This document shows positions 44,589 to 54,943 of a stretch of 64,000 nucleotides of DNA, in pieces. Origin of the DNA: Marinobacter sp. F4218 (GTDB lineage: Bacteria > Pseudomonadota > Gammaproteobacteria > Pseudomonadales > Oleiphilaceae); NCBI RefSeq assembly GCF_019443085.1, contig NZ_JAHZIL010000003.1:2232001-2296000 (forward strand). The letters are read 5' to 3'. Below the pieces are notes generated by a model, which made no database searches, was not told where the DNA came from, and was given only the letters and a program-made list of their open reading frames with translations. Every line of letters begins with the position of its first letter. Position 1 is the stretch's first letter. The translations under genes were made by a program, and so were the position numbers.

Positions 44589-46079
44589 ATGAGCATGTCG
44601 TGGATGACGGATAACGCCCTGTCGCGGGCAGCAGGCTGGCTGTTTTACGTGGCCATTCTTGGTGCCCTTGCGGTCTCGCTGCCGCGGGAGTTCATCGTGC
44701 CGGGCGGGGCGCACTTTATTCTGTTGGTGGGTGGCATCGGCCTCTGGCGCTATTCGGTGGGCATCATCCATTTTGTCCGGGGCATGTACTTTCTGCACGT
44801 TGCCTACCCCCGAATCCGGGCCCAGGCCAGGAAGCTGGGCGATGAGGCCGCGCCTTCCCACGTCTATCTCATGGTGACCAGTTTCCGGATTGACGCGGAG
44901 ACGACGGCCAAGGTGTACGCCTCCATCATTCAGGAGGCGATTGATTGCGGCTGGCCGACAACGGTAGTGGCGTCCATCGTCGAACTCTCAGACGAGATGT
45001 TGATGCGGGCGCTTTGGCGTCGTCTGGATCCGCCCGAGCGGGTGAAGCTGCGGCTGGTCCGGATTCCCGGCACCGGTAAACGCGACGGTCTGGCCTACGG
45101 GTTCCGGGCCATTTCCCGGGACGTGCCGGATGATAACGCCGTAGCGGCAGTGGTCGATGGCGACACGGTTCTGAACCCGGGCGTTGTGCGGGCCACGGCT
45201 CCCTACTTCCGCCTGATGCCGCATGTTGGCGCGCTGACCACCAATGAGTTCTGCGAGGTTCATGGCAGTTACCTGATGTCGGAGTGGCACAAGCTCCGCT
45301 TTGCCCAGCGCCACATCAACATGTGTTCGATGGGTCTGGCCCGCCGGGTGCTGACGCTGACCGGCCGGATGTCCGTGTTTCGCGCCAGCGTGATCACCCG
45401 TCCGGAGTTCATTGGCGATGTCGAATACGACTCCCTAAAACACTGGCGCCTGGGTCGTTTCCGGTTTCTGACCGGCGATGACAAGTCCAGCTGGTTCAGC
45501 ATGATGCGTCTGGGCTACGACACCTTCTATGTGCCCGATGCGTCCATTCACACCGTGGAGCATCCGCCCGATCCGAGCTTTATCCGGTCGGCCCGACAGC
45601 TGATGTTCCGGTGGTACGGCAACAACCTCCGCCAGAACAGCCGGGCCACCAAGCTGGGGCCCCGTCGCCTTGGGTGGTTCACCTGGTACGTGCTCTGGGA
45701 CCAACGCATCTCCATGTGGACCAGCATCCTGGGCCTGACCGCAGCCATCGTCGCCTCGCTGAAGTATTCGGGCGTGATTCTGGTGGCCTACCTCCTGTGG
45801 ATTGGTCTGACCCGTCTGGTGCTGAGTGCATTGCTGATGGCGACCGGCCATCCGGTGGGGCCGGCCTACCCGGTCATCCTCTACTTCAACCAGATCTTCG
45901 GGTCACTGATGAAGATCTACGTGTTCTTCCGGCTCGACCGGCAATCGTGGACGCGCCAGAAAACCAGTTTCAGCACCGATTCGGCGTCGTTCCAGCAACG
46001 CCTGAACCGCTGGTCGTCGCGGGTGATGACCTTCTCCGCCGCCAGTGTCTTTCTGGCGACCGTGATGTTCATCGTCTGA
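44589..46079 (+). CDS. alg8: mannuronan synthase glycosyltransferase
   Basis: A 496-aa inner-membrane GT2 enzyme that polymerises mannuronate. N-terminal membrane helices (about 15-65) precede a cytoplasmic GT domain with [10 protein letters not shown] and the QLMFRW (QxxRW) motif. C-terminal helices (about 375-440 and 475-495) follow. It functions with Alg44, which binds c-di-GMP. Confidence 0.95.
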   Translation: MSMSWMTDNALSRAAGWLFYVAILGALAVSLPREFIVPGGAHFILLVGGIGLWRYSVGIIHFVRGMYFLHVAYPRIRAQARKLGDEAAPSHVYLMVTSFRIDAETTAKVYASIIQEAIDCGWPTTVVASIVELSDEMLMRALWRRLDPPERVKLRLVRIPGTGKRDGLAYGFRAISRDVPDDNAVAAVVDGDTVLNPGVVRATAPYFRLMPHVGALTTNEFCEVHGSYLMSEWHKLRFAQRHINMCSMGLARRVLTLTGRMSVFRASVITRPEFIGDVEYDSLKHWRLGRFRFLTGDDKSSWFSMMRLGYDTFYVPDASIHTVEHPPDPSFIRSARQLMFRWYGNNLRQNSRATKLGPRRLGWFTWYVLWDQRISMWTSILGLTAAIVASLKYSGVILVAYLLWIGLTRLVLSALLMATGHPVGPAYPVILYFNQIFGSLMKIYVFFRLDRQSWTRQKTSFSTDSASFQQRLNRWSSRVMTFSAASVFLATVMFIV

Positions 46080-46138
46080 GTCGTCATTTATCAGGGCAGA
46101 ACGTTTTACAGAGAACTCACACAAGTAAGGGTTAAGCA

Positions 46139-47308
46139 ATGAATACGGCAGCGATAGCACCGCAGTTTGTCCATGAATCCGAAGCCCAGCGACAGTATGC
46201 CCGGGTCCGAATGCCGGCCAAGCTGTTCATCAAGCTCGATGGCACCATGATGAAGTTTCCGGTAGCGGATGTGTCTGCCGGCGGCGTCAGCATCCATCTC
46301 GGCAATGAATCGCTGCGACAGGGCCATGTTTACAACGGGCGACTGGTTTTCAAGATCGACGGTTTCGACTTCGCGGTCGATGTCGATTTCGTGCCCAGGA
46401 ACATGGGTGGGCAGGGCGACCGTTGCGGCTGCGAATTCCAGAATCTGGGCGCCAACGAGGTGTCTGTTCTGCGCTACCTGATCACCTCCTTTCTCAGCGG
46501 TGAGCTGGTGTCTGCCGGGGATGTGCTCAACACCCTTTCCCGGGAGAACTTCACCAAGTCCCGCAAGGGCAAAACCAATCAGGCGCTGGGTTTCTTTGCC
46601 AGCGCCAGGGCCATGATTGTCAGCCTGGTGGCGATGGGGATCGGCCTCATCGCGGTGGCCTTCGTGGGCTACCAGCTGTGGCAGATCTATTTCGTAACCA
46701 CTGCAGAATCCGCCATGGTGGCGTCCGAAAACATACCGGTTCGGGTGCCCAAAGATGCGAAGGTCACCACGTTGGTGGAAGCCGGGGAGCAGGTGGAGGC
46801 CGGCCAGGCCATCGCCACGTTTGACGCGCCCATGCTGTCCTATGTCAACGAGCTGGTGGGTAATGGCAACTACACGGTTGAGCAGATTGAGGAACTTCTG
46901 GGCCAGAGCGTCCGGGGCACCCTGACCAGTCCCTGCGACTGCAAGGTGCTGAACCTGCTGCCGGCCGAAGACCAGTACATGAGCAAAGGTGAGAAGCTGG
47001 CCGTGGTCGCCCCCACCGATGCCTCCGCCCACGTGATTGCCCGCTTCAACTTCGCCGATGGCGGGGAGCTCGAAGAAGGGCAGTCGGTCACCCTGCGACT
47101 GCCCGGTGGTGACACCCAGCCCGGCCGAATCGAGTCGCTCTTTGTGGATTCGGAAACACCCAACCAGCCGGGTAACTCAATCAACGCCCTGATTCAGGCT
47201 GAAAAGCCGCTGCCGATGGAATCGATCGGTCGGCCCATCGGCGTCACCGTCGATGTTTTCCAGCTGGCCGCTGTTGAAGGCCTGGTCGACCGCGTGTCAG
47301 GAAATTGA
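46139..47308 (+). CDS. alg44: PilZ-domain alginate polymerisation protein
   Basis: A 389-aa protein. The N-terminal PilZ domain carries RQYAR (R18-x3-R22) and DVSAGG (Asp44, Ser46, Gly49), the c-di-GMP-binding motifs. One transmembrane helix (about 158-185) is followed by a periplasmic HlyD-like region. It activates Alg8 when c-di-GMP is bound. Its stop overlaps the region just before algK. Confidence 0.95.
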   Translation: MNTAAIAPQFVHESEAQRQYARVRMPAKLFIKLDGTMMKFPVADVSAGGVSIHLGNESLRQGHVYNGRLVFKIDGFDFAVDVDFVPRNMGGQGDRCGCEFQNLGANEVSVLRYLITSFLSGELVSAGDVLNTLSRENFTKSRKGKTNQALGFFASARAMIVSLVAMGIGLIAVAFVGYQLWQIYFVTTAESAMVASENIPVRVPKDAKVTTLVEAGEQVEAGQAIATFDAPMLSYVNELVGNGNYTVEQIEELLGQSVRGTLTSPCDCKVLNLLPAEDQYMSKGEKLAVVAPTDASAHVIARFNFADGGELEEGQSVTLRLPGGDTQPGRIESLFVDSETPNQPGNSINALIQAEKPLPMESIGRPIGVTVDVFQLAAVEGLVDRVSGN

Positions 47309-47322
47309 GCGGAGCTGGCGTG

Positions 47323-48699
47323 ATGTCTCGGAAAGCAGGCGTAATCAGCGTTCTCATGATCGGTCTTGCCGGCTGCAGTGGCGTGCCAGACATCGAGCGT
47401 GCTGAACGGGAAGCCGCGGCTGGCAACATTGAGGCCGCGCGGGCCCAACTGGAAGAACTGGCACGCTTCGGTATCGCCGATGCCCAGGTGGAATTGGGCG
47501 ATCTATACGCGGAGAAGGATTCCGATGTGGCCCTGAAGAAGGCGTTGCATTGGTACGGCGAAGCGTCTGAGCAAGGCAGTGATCGCGCCTGGGTAAGGCT
47601 GGGGAAATTGCTGGCGCGGGAAGGTGGAAGTCCGGCACAGCGGGCCCGGGGTGAACAGTACCTGAAGAAGGCTTTCGCCGAGGGCGACGACAGTGCCCTG
47701 ATGCCGCTGGTGGAGCTGTACCTCGAATATTCCAAGGAGTTTCCCGGCGCACAGCCGCGCAAGTGGATCGAGCGGGCCCGTGCGGCGGGTGATCCGGCGG
47801 GTGACCTGGCGCTGGCCCGGTATTACCTGATGGCGGGGCAGGCGGATGCCCGAGGTGGCGAGATCGCATCCCTCTGCGAGCCGATTGTGGAAGCCCAGCC
47901 CGAGTGTCTGATGATTCTGGGCCAGGTTTACCTCCGCCAGAACCGGACTGACGCCTTTGAGGCGCTGGTTGACCGGGCCAGGTCAGCCTGGGAAGCGGGC
48001 CGTATCACCGACCGCGATCTCTATCTTTTTGCCCGCTGGATGTCCGACGACGAGTCGCCGGCCAAACAGGTCACCCTCACCAACGAACTCTACCAGATGC
48101 TGATCCCTGGTTACGTGCCGGCGATGACCGGGCGAGCCCGGCTGATCATGGATAACACCTACCTGGCGGATTCCGAGGAGGTGATCAAGTTGCTGGAAGC
48201 CTCAAGGGCGGAAGGTGATCTGAAGGCTTCACTGGTGCTCGCCCGGATCTATGAGAGGGGCCGGATTGTGCCTCTGGACCCGGAAAAAGCGGTCAAGTAT
48301 GCCAAGGAAGCCCGGCAAAAGTACGCATCGGCAGATTACCTGCTGGGTCGCATCTACAAGCGGGGTTATCTCGGTGAGTCGGATCCTCACAAGGCCCGGG
48401 ATTACCTGCTCCGGGCCGCCCGGCGCGGGTTCCCGAAAGCCGACTACCTGCTGGCCGAGATGTTTTTGGAAGGCAGAGGCATAAAGGTCGACAAAACCTA
48501 CGCCTGGGCTTTTGCGCTGCTTGCGCTGGAAGGTGGCGTCCAGCGGGGCAAGGACCTGCTGCTCGAGATGGTACCCAATATGCCGAAGGTTCTCGAGAAC
48601 GAAGCCGAGGCCATCGCCAACCGGGAATTGTCCGCCCGACGTCAGTTGATGAAGCGGGAAACCGCTGACGCCCGAACGAACACCACCCAAGGGGGGTAA
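47323..48699 (+). CDS. algK: alginate secretion lipoprotein with TPR/Sel1 repeats
   Basis: A 458-aa outer-membrane lipoprotein. Its signal ends in the lipobox LAGC at about 16-19. TPR/Sel1-like repeats fill the rest (for example ADAQVELGDLYAEKDSDVA and ADYLLGRIYKRGYLG). It localises and supports the AlgE porin. The start is ATG 47323, six codons inside the longest frame, just after the alg44 stop. Confidence 0.93.
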   Translation: MSRKAGVISVLMIGLAGCSGVPDIERAEREAAAGNIEAARAQLEELARFGIADAQVELGDLYAEKDSDVALKKALHWYGEASEQGSDRAWVRLGKLLAREGGSPAQRARGEQYLKKAFAEGDDSALMPLVELYLEYSKEFPGAQPRKWIERARAAGDPAGDLALARYYLMAGQADARGGEIASLCEPIVEAQPECLMILGQVYLRQNRTDAFEALVDRARSAWEAGRITDRDLYLFARWMSDDESPAKQVTLTNELYQMLIPGYVPAMTGRARLIMDNTYLADSEEVIKLLEASRAEGDLKASLVLARIYERGRIVPLDPEKAVKYAKEARQKYASADYLLGRIYKRGYLGESDPHKARDYLLRAARRGFPKADYLLAEMFLEGRGIKVDKTYAWAFALLALEGGVQRGKDLLLEMVPNMPKVLENEAEAIANRELSARRQLMKRETADARTNTTQGG

Positions 48700-48706
48700 G
48701 AACAGA

Positions 48707-50128
48707 ATGTTTTTTTACGAAACAACAGGTTTGCGGCCACTGCTGATGGCTGTTGGTTGCCTGGCGGCACTGCCGGCGGTGGCCCAGGACGAGTCCGAGG
48801 ACGTTTCCTACCCGCAACTGCTGGACTTTTCGACCAGCACCAAGGCCAGTGCTATCAGCGAAGGCGACCGTCGTCTCGGACTGACGGACCGCAGTACCGA
48901 GTCCAATGAAGTTGGCCTCGACATCAAACCGGAGTGGGTGTGGCAACTGTCACCGCACTGGCGTTCGAAACTCAGGCTCCAGGCCTTTGCGGCCACCGGC
49001 CAGGTGGATGTCAGTGATGAGATCGGCGGCACCGAGACCGACGGCTTCTTCGCGCTTCGGGAAGCCTGGTTCGACTACAACGGCTTGACCGCCTATCCGG
49101 GCGAATCGATCCGCTTCGGGCGGGAACGCCTGAAAGAGGGCACCGGTACCTGGTGGGATGACGACATCACCCTGGTGCGCTGGATCTTCGATACCACCTT
49201 GCTGGATACCACGGTGGGGGTTGCCGACAAGATGTCGGAAGCGCGCACCGACGTCAATGAACTGCCGAAAGAGGAGCAGGACATTGCCCGGTTCTTTGCC
49301 TCCACCCGATGGCAATGGCGGAAAGATCATTACCTCACCTTCCTCACCACTCATGCCGAACGTTACGGCGACCGTGAGGACCTCAGGCCCGATTCGGAAA
49401 GCGGGACCCCGGCGCGGGTTCCGGGCTCGCTGACCTGGGTCGGTTTCCGGGCGGATCAGGCCTACTTCGACTGGCATTCGCGCAGCACGGTCCAGTATCT
49501 GGCGTCGTTTGCCGCGGTGGCCGGCACGGATGCGCGGCTGAGCGAGGATCCGGCTGCAGCGAACGGGTTTACCCGGGAAGAGCGTGATGTGTCCGGTTGG
49601 GCGGCGGACCTCGGCTTGCGGGCCCAGTTGGTGGAAAGCCCGCGCTGGGTTGTGGGTGTGCACGGCGCCATGGCGTCCGGCGGGGAGAAGCCCGGAGAGT
49701 CCGACGCCTTTCGCCAGACCCAGATGGAAAGCAACCGGTCACGATTCACCGGCACCCGATCCCAGGTGGCCCGCTTTGGCGAGGCAATCCAGCCCGAGTG
49801 GAGCAACCTCAAGGTCGCGACCGTCTACACCGCGCTGACGGACCGGGACTGGTGGGCCGCCAACCTGCTGTACCACAAGTACTGGTTGAGCGACGTCTCG
49901 GGGACCGTGATTTCCGATCTGGTCGAACCCGGCTTTACCGGTACCAGTGACGACCTGGGGGAATCGGTGGACATGGTGCTCGGTTACTACGGCGCCCGGG
50001 ATACCGGAACCTGGTCCGACATCGATGCCCGGATTCGGGCGGGCGTGTTTTTTCCTGGTGACGCCTACGGTGACGACGCCGACTCGGCCCGGCATCGGGT
50101 TGTCCTCGACGTGACCAAACGTTTCTAG
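48707..50128 (+). CDS. algE: alginate export outer-membrane porin
   Basis: A 473-aa protein with a signal peptide (about 1-26) and an amphipathic beta-strand pattern, ending in the terminal aromatic of VVLDVTKRF as outer-membrane barrels do. It matches the AlgE family by position and by the FDTTLLDTTVGVADK region. It exports alginate across the outer membrane with AlgK. GGGGGG precedes the ATG. Confidence 0.93.
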   Translation: MFFYETTGLRPLLMAVGCLAALPAVAQDESEDVSYPQLLDFSTSTKASAISEGDRRLGLTDRSTESNEVGLDIKPEWVWQLSPHWRSKLRLQAFAATGQVDVSDEIGGTETDGFFALREAWFDYNGLTAYPGESIRFGRERLKEGTGTWWDDDITLVRWIFDTTLLDTTVGVADKMSEARTDVNELPKEEQDIARFFASTRWQWRKDHYLTFLTTHAERYGDREDLRPDSESGTPARVPGSLTWVGFRADQAYFDWHSRSTVQYLASFAAVAGTDARLSEDPAAANGFTREERDVSGWAADLGLRAQLVESPRWVVGVHGAMASGGEKPGESDAFRQTQMESNRSRFTGTRSQVARFGEAIQPEWSNLKVATVYTALTDRDWWAANLLYHKYWLSDVSGTVISDLVEPGFTGTSDDLGESVDMVLGYYGARDTGTWSDIDARIRAGVFFPGDAYGDDADSARHRVVLDVTKRF

Positions 50129-50137
50129 GGAGTGGCC

Positions 50138-51688
50138 ATGAAACACCATTGGGTCCTGACAGTAACCACGGCCGCCATTATTGTGGCGTTGCCGATGACC
50201 GTTGAAGCCCGGCTGACGGAGGAACTGAAGCCGTCCGAGCCAGCGCCGATGTTTGAGGTCGAGGATTACGGTATCGAGATGGCGTCCGGCGAGTCCATCA
50301 CCCGGCCGGATCCGGAGCTGCCGGACGCCTCCCAATACAACCGCGAAGCGGTGGAAGAACGGCTGTCCGAACGGCCGGACGAGCGGCCGAATGTGAGTGT
50401 TGAAAGGATAGCCGGAGTCAGCGCCCTCGGGGACTTCGTGGATGAGGGGCGCGCCCGGGAATGGGTCATTCGCCAGTATTCCCATCCCCAGGCGATCCTG
50501 GTCAATAGCGGCAAGGCAACCCTGGACGATGTGTTTCGCCAGGTGGACGATGCCCGCTACATGGAGCGTAACGAGGATGGTTCGTACATCATCCGGCTTC
50601 CGCTGGTGGTGCGCCCCGGCGCGACTCTGGAAATCCGCGATGAGACGCTGCGGTTGTCCGAGGAACGGGGCGCGTTCCTCGCCAATGACAGCTGGCTGTT
50701 CGTGATCGACAGCACCATCATCGGCTGGCGGGAAAAGGCGAACGGCCCGGCGACCTTCCAGAAGAAGTCCAACTTCCGGCCTTTCTTTGTGGGCTGGGGC
50801 GGCAGCGAAACGTTCGTGCTCGGTTCCGACTTCGCCAGCCTGGGCTACAACCAGAGTAAGTCCTACGGCTTCTCCATTGCCCAGTATTCGAAGTACGACA
50901 ACGCCCGGCTCAAACGCTCGGCTCCCCATGCCTGGCTGATCGAATCCACGTTCCGGGACATCTACTACGGCTTTTACTGCTACGAGGCGGAAGACGTCGC
51001 GATCGTCAACAACACGTACCGCGACAACATCGTTTACGGCATTGATCCCCACGATTATTCGAGCAACCTGCTGATTGCCGGCAATCACGTGTATGGAACC
51101 TTGGAGAAGCACGGAATCATCATCTCCCGCGAGGTCAATGACAGCTGGATCCTGAACAACCGCAGCCATGACAACGGCCTCTCCGGCATCGTTCTTGACC
51201 GCCAGAGCAGCAACAACGTGGTGGCCAACAATGTGGTGCATGACAACGCTGGCGATGGCATCGGGCTGTATGAATCGCCGAACAACCTGTTGTGGGGCAA
51301 CCGGCTGATCAACAACCTGCGCAACGGTATCCGGGTACGCAACAGCACCAATGTTGGCGTCTATCACAACATTGCGGCACTGAACGGGACCTTCGGGGTG
51401 CTGGGCCAGATCAAGGATCTTTCCGCCACGGACCGGAACTTTGAGGAGGACTTCTACCACCAGGCGGTGTCCCTCACCGTTGTTGGCGGCAAGTTGGCCT
51501 CTAATGCCAGTGGCCCCTTGTCCACCGACAATCCCCAGTACATCGAGCTCTATGACGTCGACATGCGTTTCCCGCGTTCCGATGTGGGGATTCACTTTGA
51601 CGGTGTCCTCGGTGCCTACCAGACCGAAATCTTCGATGCCTTGCTGAACAACCATCGTGCGGTGCGGCTGACGCCCGTCGGAGACTGA
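50138..51688 (+). CDS. algG: mannuronan C5-epimerase
   Basis: A 516-aa periplasmic enzyme that converts mannuronate to guluronate residues in the polymer. It has a signal peptide (about 1-24) and a right-handed beta-helix with repeated NNxVxxN-type coils. The catalytic-region motif DPHDYS is present. The start at 50138 is chosen over GTG 50132. It lies 2 nt before algI. Confidence 0.95.
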   Translation: MKHHWVLTVTTAAIIVALPMTVEARLTEELKPSEPAPMFEVEDYGIEMASGESITRPDPELPDASQYNREAVEERLSERPDERPNVSVERIAGVSALGDFVDEGRAREWVIRQYSHPQAILVNSGKATLDDVFRQVDDARYMERNEDGSYIIRLPLVVRPGATLEIRDETLRLSEERGAFLANDSWLFVIDSTIIGWREKANGPATFQKKSNFRPFFVGWGGSETFVLGSDFASLGYNQSKSYGFSIAQYSKYDNARLKRSAPHAWLIESTFRDIYYGFYCYEAEDVAIVNNTYRDNIVYGIDPHDYSSNLLIAGNHVYGTLEKHGIIISREVNDSWILNNRSHDNGLSGIVLDRQSSNNVVANNVVHDNAGDGIGLYESPNNLLWGNRLINNLRNGIRVRNSTNVGVYHNIAALNGTFGVLGQIKDLSATDRNFEEDFYHQAVSLTVVGGKLASNASGPLSTDNPQYIELYDVDMRFPRSDVGIHFDGVLGAYQTEIFDALLNNHRAVRLTPVGD

Positions 51689-51690
51689 CT

Positions 51691-53109
51691 ATGGTTTTTT
51701 CATCCAACATCTTTCTGTTCCTGTTTCTGCCGGCGTTTCTGGGGTTGTACTACCTGACGCCGTTCCGACATCGTTCTCTGGTCATCCTGCTGGGCAGTTA
51801 CGCCTTCTATGCCTGGTGGCGGGTGGACTTTCTGTTGCTGTTTGTTGCGGTCACCGTCTGGAACTATGTGATCGGGCTTGGCATACACCGCGCCGGCATC
51901 GGTACCGCGCGGGCCCGCAAGTGGGTCGGTGTCGGGGTGGCGGGAGACCTTGCCACGCTGGGGTACTTCAAGTACGCCAATTTCGGCGTGGGCAGCCTAA
52001 ACGAGATTTTCCTGTCGCTGGGATACCAGCCGCTTGAGCTGGCGCACATCATCCTGCCGATCGGAATTTCCTTCTACATCTTTCAGGCCATTTCCTACGT
52101 GGTGGATGTGTACCGGGGAGATACCGAGCCGACCCGGCGCTTTGTGGATTTCGCGGCATTCATTGCGCTCTTCCCCCAGCTGATCGCCGGGCCGGTGCTT
52201 CGTTACAAGGATCTGGCGGACCAGTTCACCTACCGGACCCACACCCTTGAGAAGTTTGGTGAGGGGGCGACTCGTTTCATGCAGGGGTTCGTCAAGAAGG
52301 TGTTCATCGCGGATTCCATCGCGCCTCTGGCTGATGGTGCCTTTGCGCTCTCCGATCCTTCCACGGCGGACGCCTGGCTGGGGATCCTGGCGTACACCGC
52401 GCAGCTCTACTTTGACTTCTCCGGGTACTCGGACATGGCCATCGGTCTCGGGCTGATGATGGGGTTCCGGTTTCCCGAGAACTTCAACCAGCCCTACATC
52501 AGTCAGAGCATTACCGAATTCTGGAGGCGCTGGCACATCAGCCTGTCGAGCTGGCTGCGGGATTACCTTTACATCCCCCTGGGAGGGAACCGCAAAGGTG
52601 TCTTCGGGACCTACCGGAACCTGATTCTGACCATGTTGCTTGGCGGTCTCTGGCACGGCGCCAACTGGACGTTCCTGCTCTGGGGGGCATGGCACGGGGG
52701 GTTGCTGGCCATCGAGCGTGTCCTGGGTGTTGATGCGGGTGACCGTAGATTCCGGGTCAGTCGCTGGGTCATGACCTTCCTGTTCGTCATGTTGGGCTGG
52801 GTCACGTTCCGGGCTGCGAGCATTGGCGATGCCTTCAGCTTCTACCAGGCGATGTTCAGCTTCGAGGGCTTCAGCCTGAGTGCGGTCTACCTGCAGGAAA
52901 TCCGGGGACTGAACCTGGCGATCCTGGCACTCGCGTATCTGGTGGTACTGGTGATGGGCCTCAGGGAACGGCTGCCCTGGTCACCCGATCCGGCCTTTGT
53001 GAACCGGATGCGGGCAGCGTTGCCGACGTTGCTGGTGCCGGTCTTCTTGCTGGCGGTTCTCAAACTGTCGGCGGAAAGTTTCTCACCGTTTCTCTACTTC
53101 CAGTTCTGA
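51691..53109 (+). CDS. algI: alginate O-acetyltransferase, MBOAT
   Basis: A 472-aa integral membrane acyltransferase with about 10 helices. It contains the MBOAT signature FWRRWHISLSSWLRDYLYIP and the conserved histidine in GGLWHGANWTF. It transfers acetyl groups across the membrane to AlgJ/AlgX. In this operon it directly follows algG. Confidence 0.95.
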   Translation: MVFSSNIFLFLFLPAFLGLYYLTPFRHRSLVILLGSYAFYAWWRVDFLLLFVAVTVWNYVIGLGIHRAGIGTARARKWVGVGVAGDLATLGYFKYANFGVGSLNEIFLSLGYQPLELAHIILPIGISFYIFQAISYVVDVYRGDTEPTRRFVDFAAFIALFPQLIAGPVLRYKDLADQFTYRTHTLEKFGEGATRFMQGFVKKVFIADSIAPLADGAFALSDPSTADAWLGILAYTAQLYFDFSGYSDMAIGLGLMMGFRFPENFNQPYISQSITEFWRRWHISLSSWLRDYLYIPLGGNRKGVFGTYRNLILTMLLGGLWHGANWTFLLWGAWHGGLLAIERVLGVDAGDRRFRVSRWVMTFLFVMLGWVTFRAASIGDAFSFYQAMFSFEGFSLSAVYLQEIRGLNLAILALAYLVVLVMGLRERLPWSPDPAFVNRMRAALPTLLVPVFLLAVLKLSAESFSPFLYFQF

Positions 53110-53118
53110 GGGGGCCTT

Positions 53119-54270
53119 ATGACCGCGACATCGAGAAAAATGACGGCCTGTGTGTTCATCGCGATCGTGCTCGGCCTGGGTGCCCTTTCGCTCCGCTCCT
53201 TCGGCGATTACGGGGCGCAGGAGGGGCTCGACCCGGTAACCGGAGAATTGGCGCGCGACGTTGAAAGTCACTACGACGACGGCTTCCCGGTTCGGGATCT
53301 GGGCACCAATCTCTGGGCTGCGATCAACTACACCCTGTTCAAGGAAGGGCGTCCCGGTGTGACCGTCGGCGAGCAGGGCTGGTTGTTCACCGACGAGGAA
53401 ATGTTCCCGGGTGCGGAGAGTTCCGCCGTGGTCGAGACCAATCTCGACCGGGTTGTGGCCGTGGCCGACTACCTCCGGGCGGAAGGTGTGCCCGTGGCGG
53501 TACTGGTGGTGCCCGCCAAAGCCCGCGTATACGCCGGACAGTTGGGCGATCAGGAGCCGGCACCCCTGATGGAATCTCTGTACGGCCGTTTCCTGGACCG
53601 CATGTCGTCCGAGCAGATACTGGCTCCGGATCTGATGCCGGACCTGGCGGAGGCTCGCGACCAGGGCAACCAGGTGTTCCTGCGTACGGACACGCACTGG
53701 TCGCCCGAGGGCGCGGACGTGTTTGCCCGCAACGCAGCGGGTGAGATCAAGGCGTCTTTCGACGGGCAATCCTGGGGCGACACCAGATTTGTCACGGCGC
53801 TCGGTGAAACCCGAACCCACGAAGGTGATCTGCTCACGTACTTGCCTCTGGAACCGCTGTTTCCATCCCTGGGGCCGGAGCCGGACAGGCTCACCGAGCG
53901 TTCAACGGCCGTTGAAGGTGCTGGAGACACCTCTGCGCAGAGCCTGTTTGCCGAGACCTCGGCCGACATCGTTCTGGTCGGCACCAGTTACAGCGCCAAT
54001 CCACTCTGGGATTTCCCGGGTGCCCTCAAGCGCCACCTTGGCCGGGACCTGATCAACGTCTCGGACGAGGGGCAGGGGCCCTTCCAACCCATGACCGACT
54101 ATCTCAAGTCCGACGAGTTCCGGGATAACCCTCCGGAACTCGTGGTCTGGGAATTTCCCGAACGGTACCTCGCCCAGCCTGTGAAATCGAAGGACACGCT
54201 GGCCTGGTTTGACCGCCGGGAAAACCTGTTGGCCCAGGCAAATGAGCAGGGCCACCAAACAATCCATTGA
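53119..54270 (+). CDS. algJ: alginate O-acetylation protein (SGNH-like)
   Basis: A 383-aa periplasmic protein anchored by an N-terminal signal segment (about 10-27). The catalytic-type DTHWSPEGAD (Asp-x-His) and the serine motif GTSYSANPLWD are present, as in AlgJ. It participates in O-acetylation with AlgI, AlgF and AlgX. It ends 11 nt before the algF start. Confidence 0.92.
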   Translation: MTATSRKMTACVFIAIVLGLGALSLRSFGDYGAQEGLDPVTGELARDVESHYDDGFPVRDLGTNLWAAINYTLFKEGRPGVTVGEQGWLFTDEEMFPGAESSAVVETNLDRVVAVADYLRAEGVPVAVLVVPAKARVYAGQLGDQEPAPLMESLYGRFLDRMSSEQILAPDLMPDLAEARDQGNQVFLRTDTHWSPEGADVFARNAAGEIKASFDGQSWGDTRFVTALGETRTHEGDLLTYLPLEPLFPSLGPEPDRLTERSTAVEGAGDTSAQSLFAETSADIVLVGTSYSANPLWDFPGALKRHLGRDLINVSDEGQGPFQPMTDYLKSDEFRDNPPELVVWEFPERYLAQPVKSKDTLAWFDRRENLLAQANEQGHQTIH

Positions 54271-54281
54271 GGAGAAATACC

Positions 54282-54929
54282 ATGCAATTAACCATCAAAA
54301 CCGCGTTTGCTGTTCTGCTCAGTCTGCTTGTCCCCCTGGCCGCCCAGGCAGGAGAGGACGCACTCTACGCCGCCGAAGCACCGGATGGCGCCGCGTTCAT
54401 CCGGGTGGTGAATGCCGATGTCAGCGGAAGCATTCCCCTGGCCGAGATTGGTGGCAAGGCTATCAAGGATATCGCTCCGATGGACGCGAGTCCCTACATC
54501 TACCTGCCGGACGGCACCTATGAGCTGAGTGTCGGGAACCAGGCTGCGCCGGTCACCATGGAAAAGGACCGCTTCTACACGGCGGTCGTGCTGGATTCCG
54601 GCGAGCTGGAAATCCTGTCCGACAAAACCTTCAAGAATCCCAGAAAGGCTCTGGTCTCGTTCTACAACCTGACGGGTGACGGTGGCATCAGCCTTAAGAC
54701 GGCTGACGGCAAGGTAGCCGTGATTGATCCCCTGGACCCGATCAGTGTCGGCAATCGGGAAATCAACGCGGTCAAGATTTCGCTGGGTGCATTCTCGGGC
54801 GGTGAGGCCGTTGCCCAGACGCCGCCGGTCAACCTTCAGCGCGGCAAGGTTTTCAGCTTCTTCGTGATTGATGCCGGCGGAAGCCCGCGTCTATTGGTGG
54901 CTGAAAACCGTGTGGACACTTCGGTTTGA
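54282..54929 (+). CDS. algF: alginate O-acetylation adaptor
   Basis: A 215-aa periplasmic protein with a signal peptide (about 1-22, ending AAQAG) and two beta-sandwich-like halves. It matches AlgF by length, position and the adaptor role in O-acetylation. The start is ATG 54282 with GAGGAG upstream. Confidence 0.9.
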   Translation: MQLTIKTAFAVLLSLLVPLAAQAGEDALYAAEAPDGAAFIRVVNADVSGSIPLAEIGGKAIKDIAPMDASPYIYLPDGTYELSVGNQAAPVTMEKDRFYTAVVLDSGELEILSDKTFKNPRKALVSFYNLTGDGGISLKTADGKVAVIDPLDPISVGNREINAVKISLGAFSGGEAVAQTPPVNLQRGKVFSFFVIDAGGSPRLLVAENRVDTSV

Positions 54930-54943
54930 GGGAGACGGGGTCA

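Noticed and set aside
49739..51655. A 638-aa minus-strand open frame opposite algE/algG
   Set aside because: It is a shadow of well-identified alginate genes in high-GC DNA.
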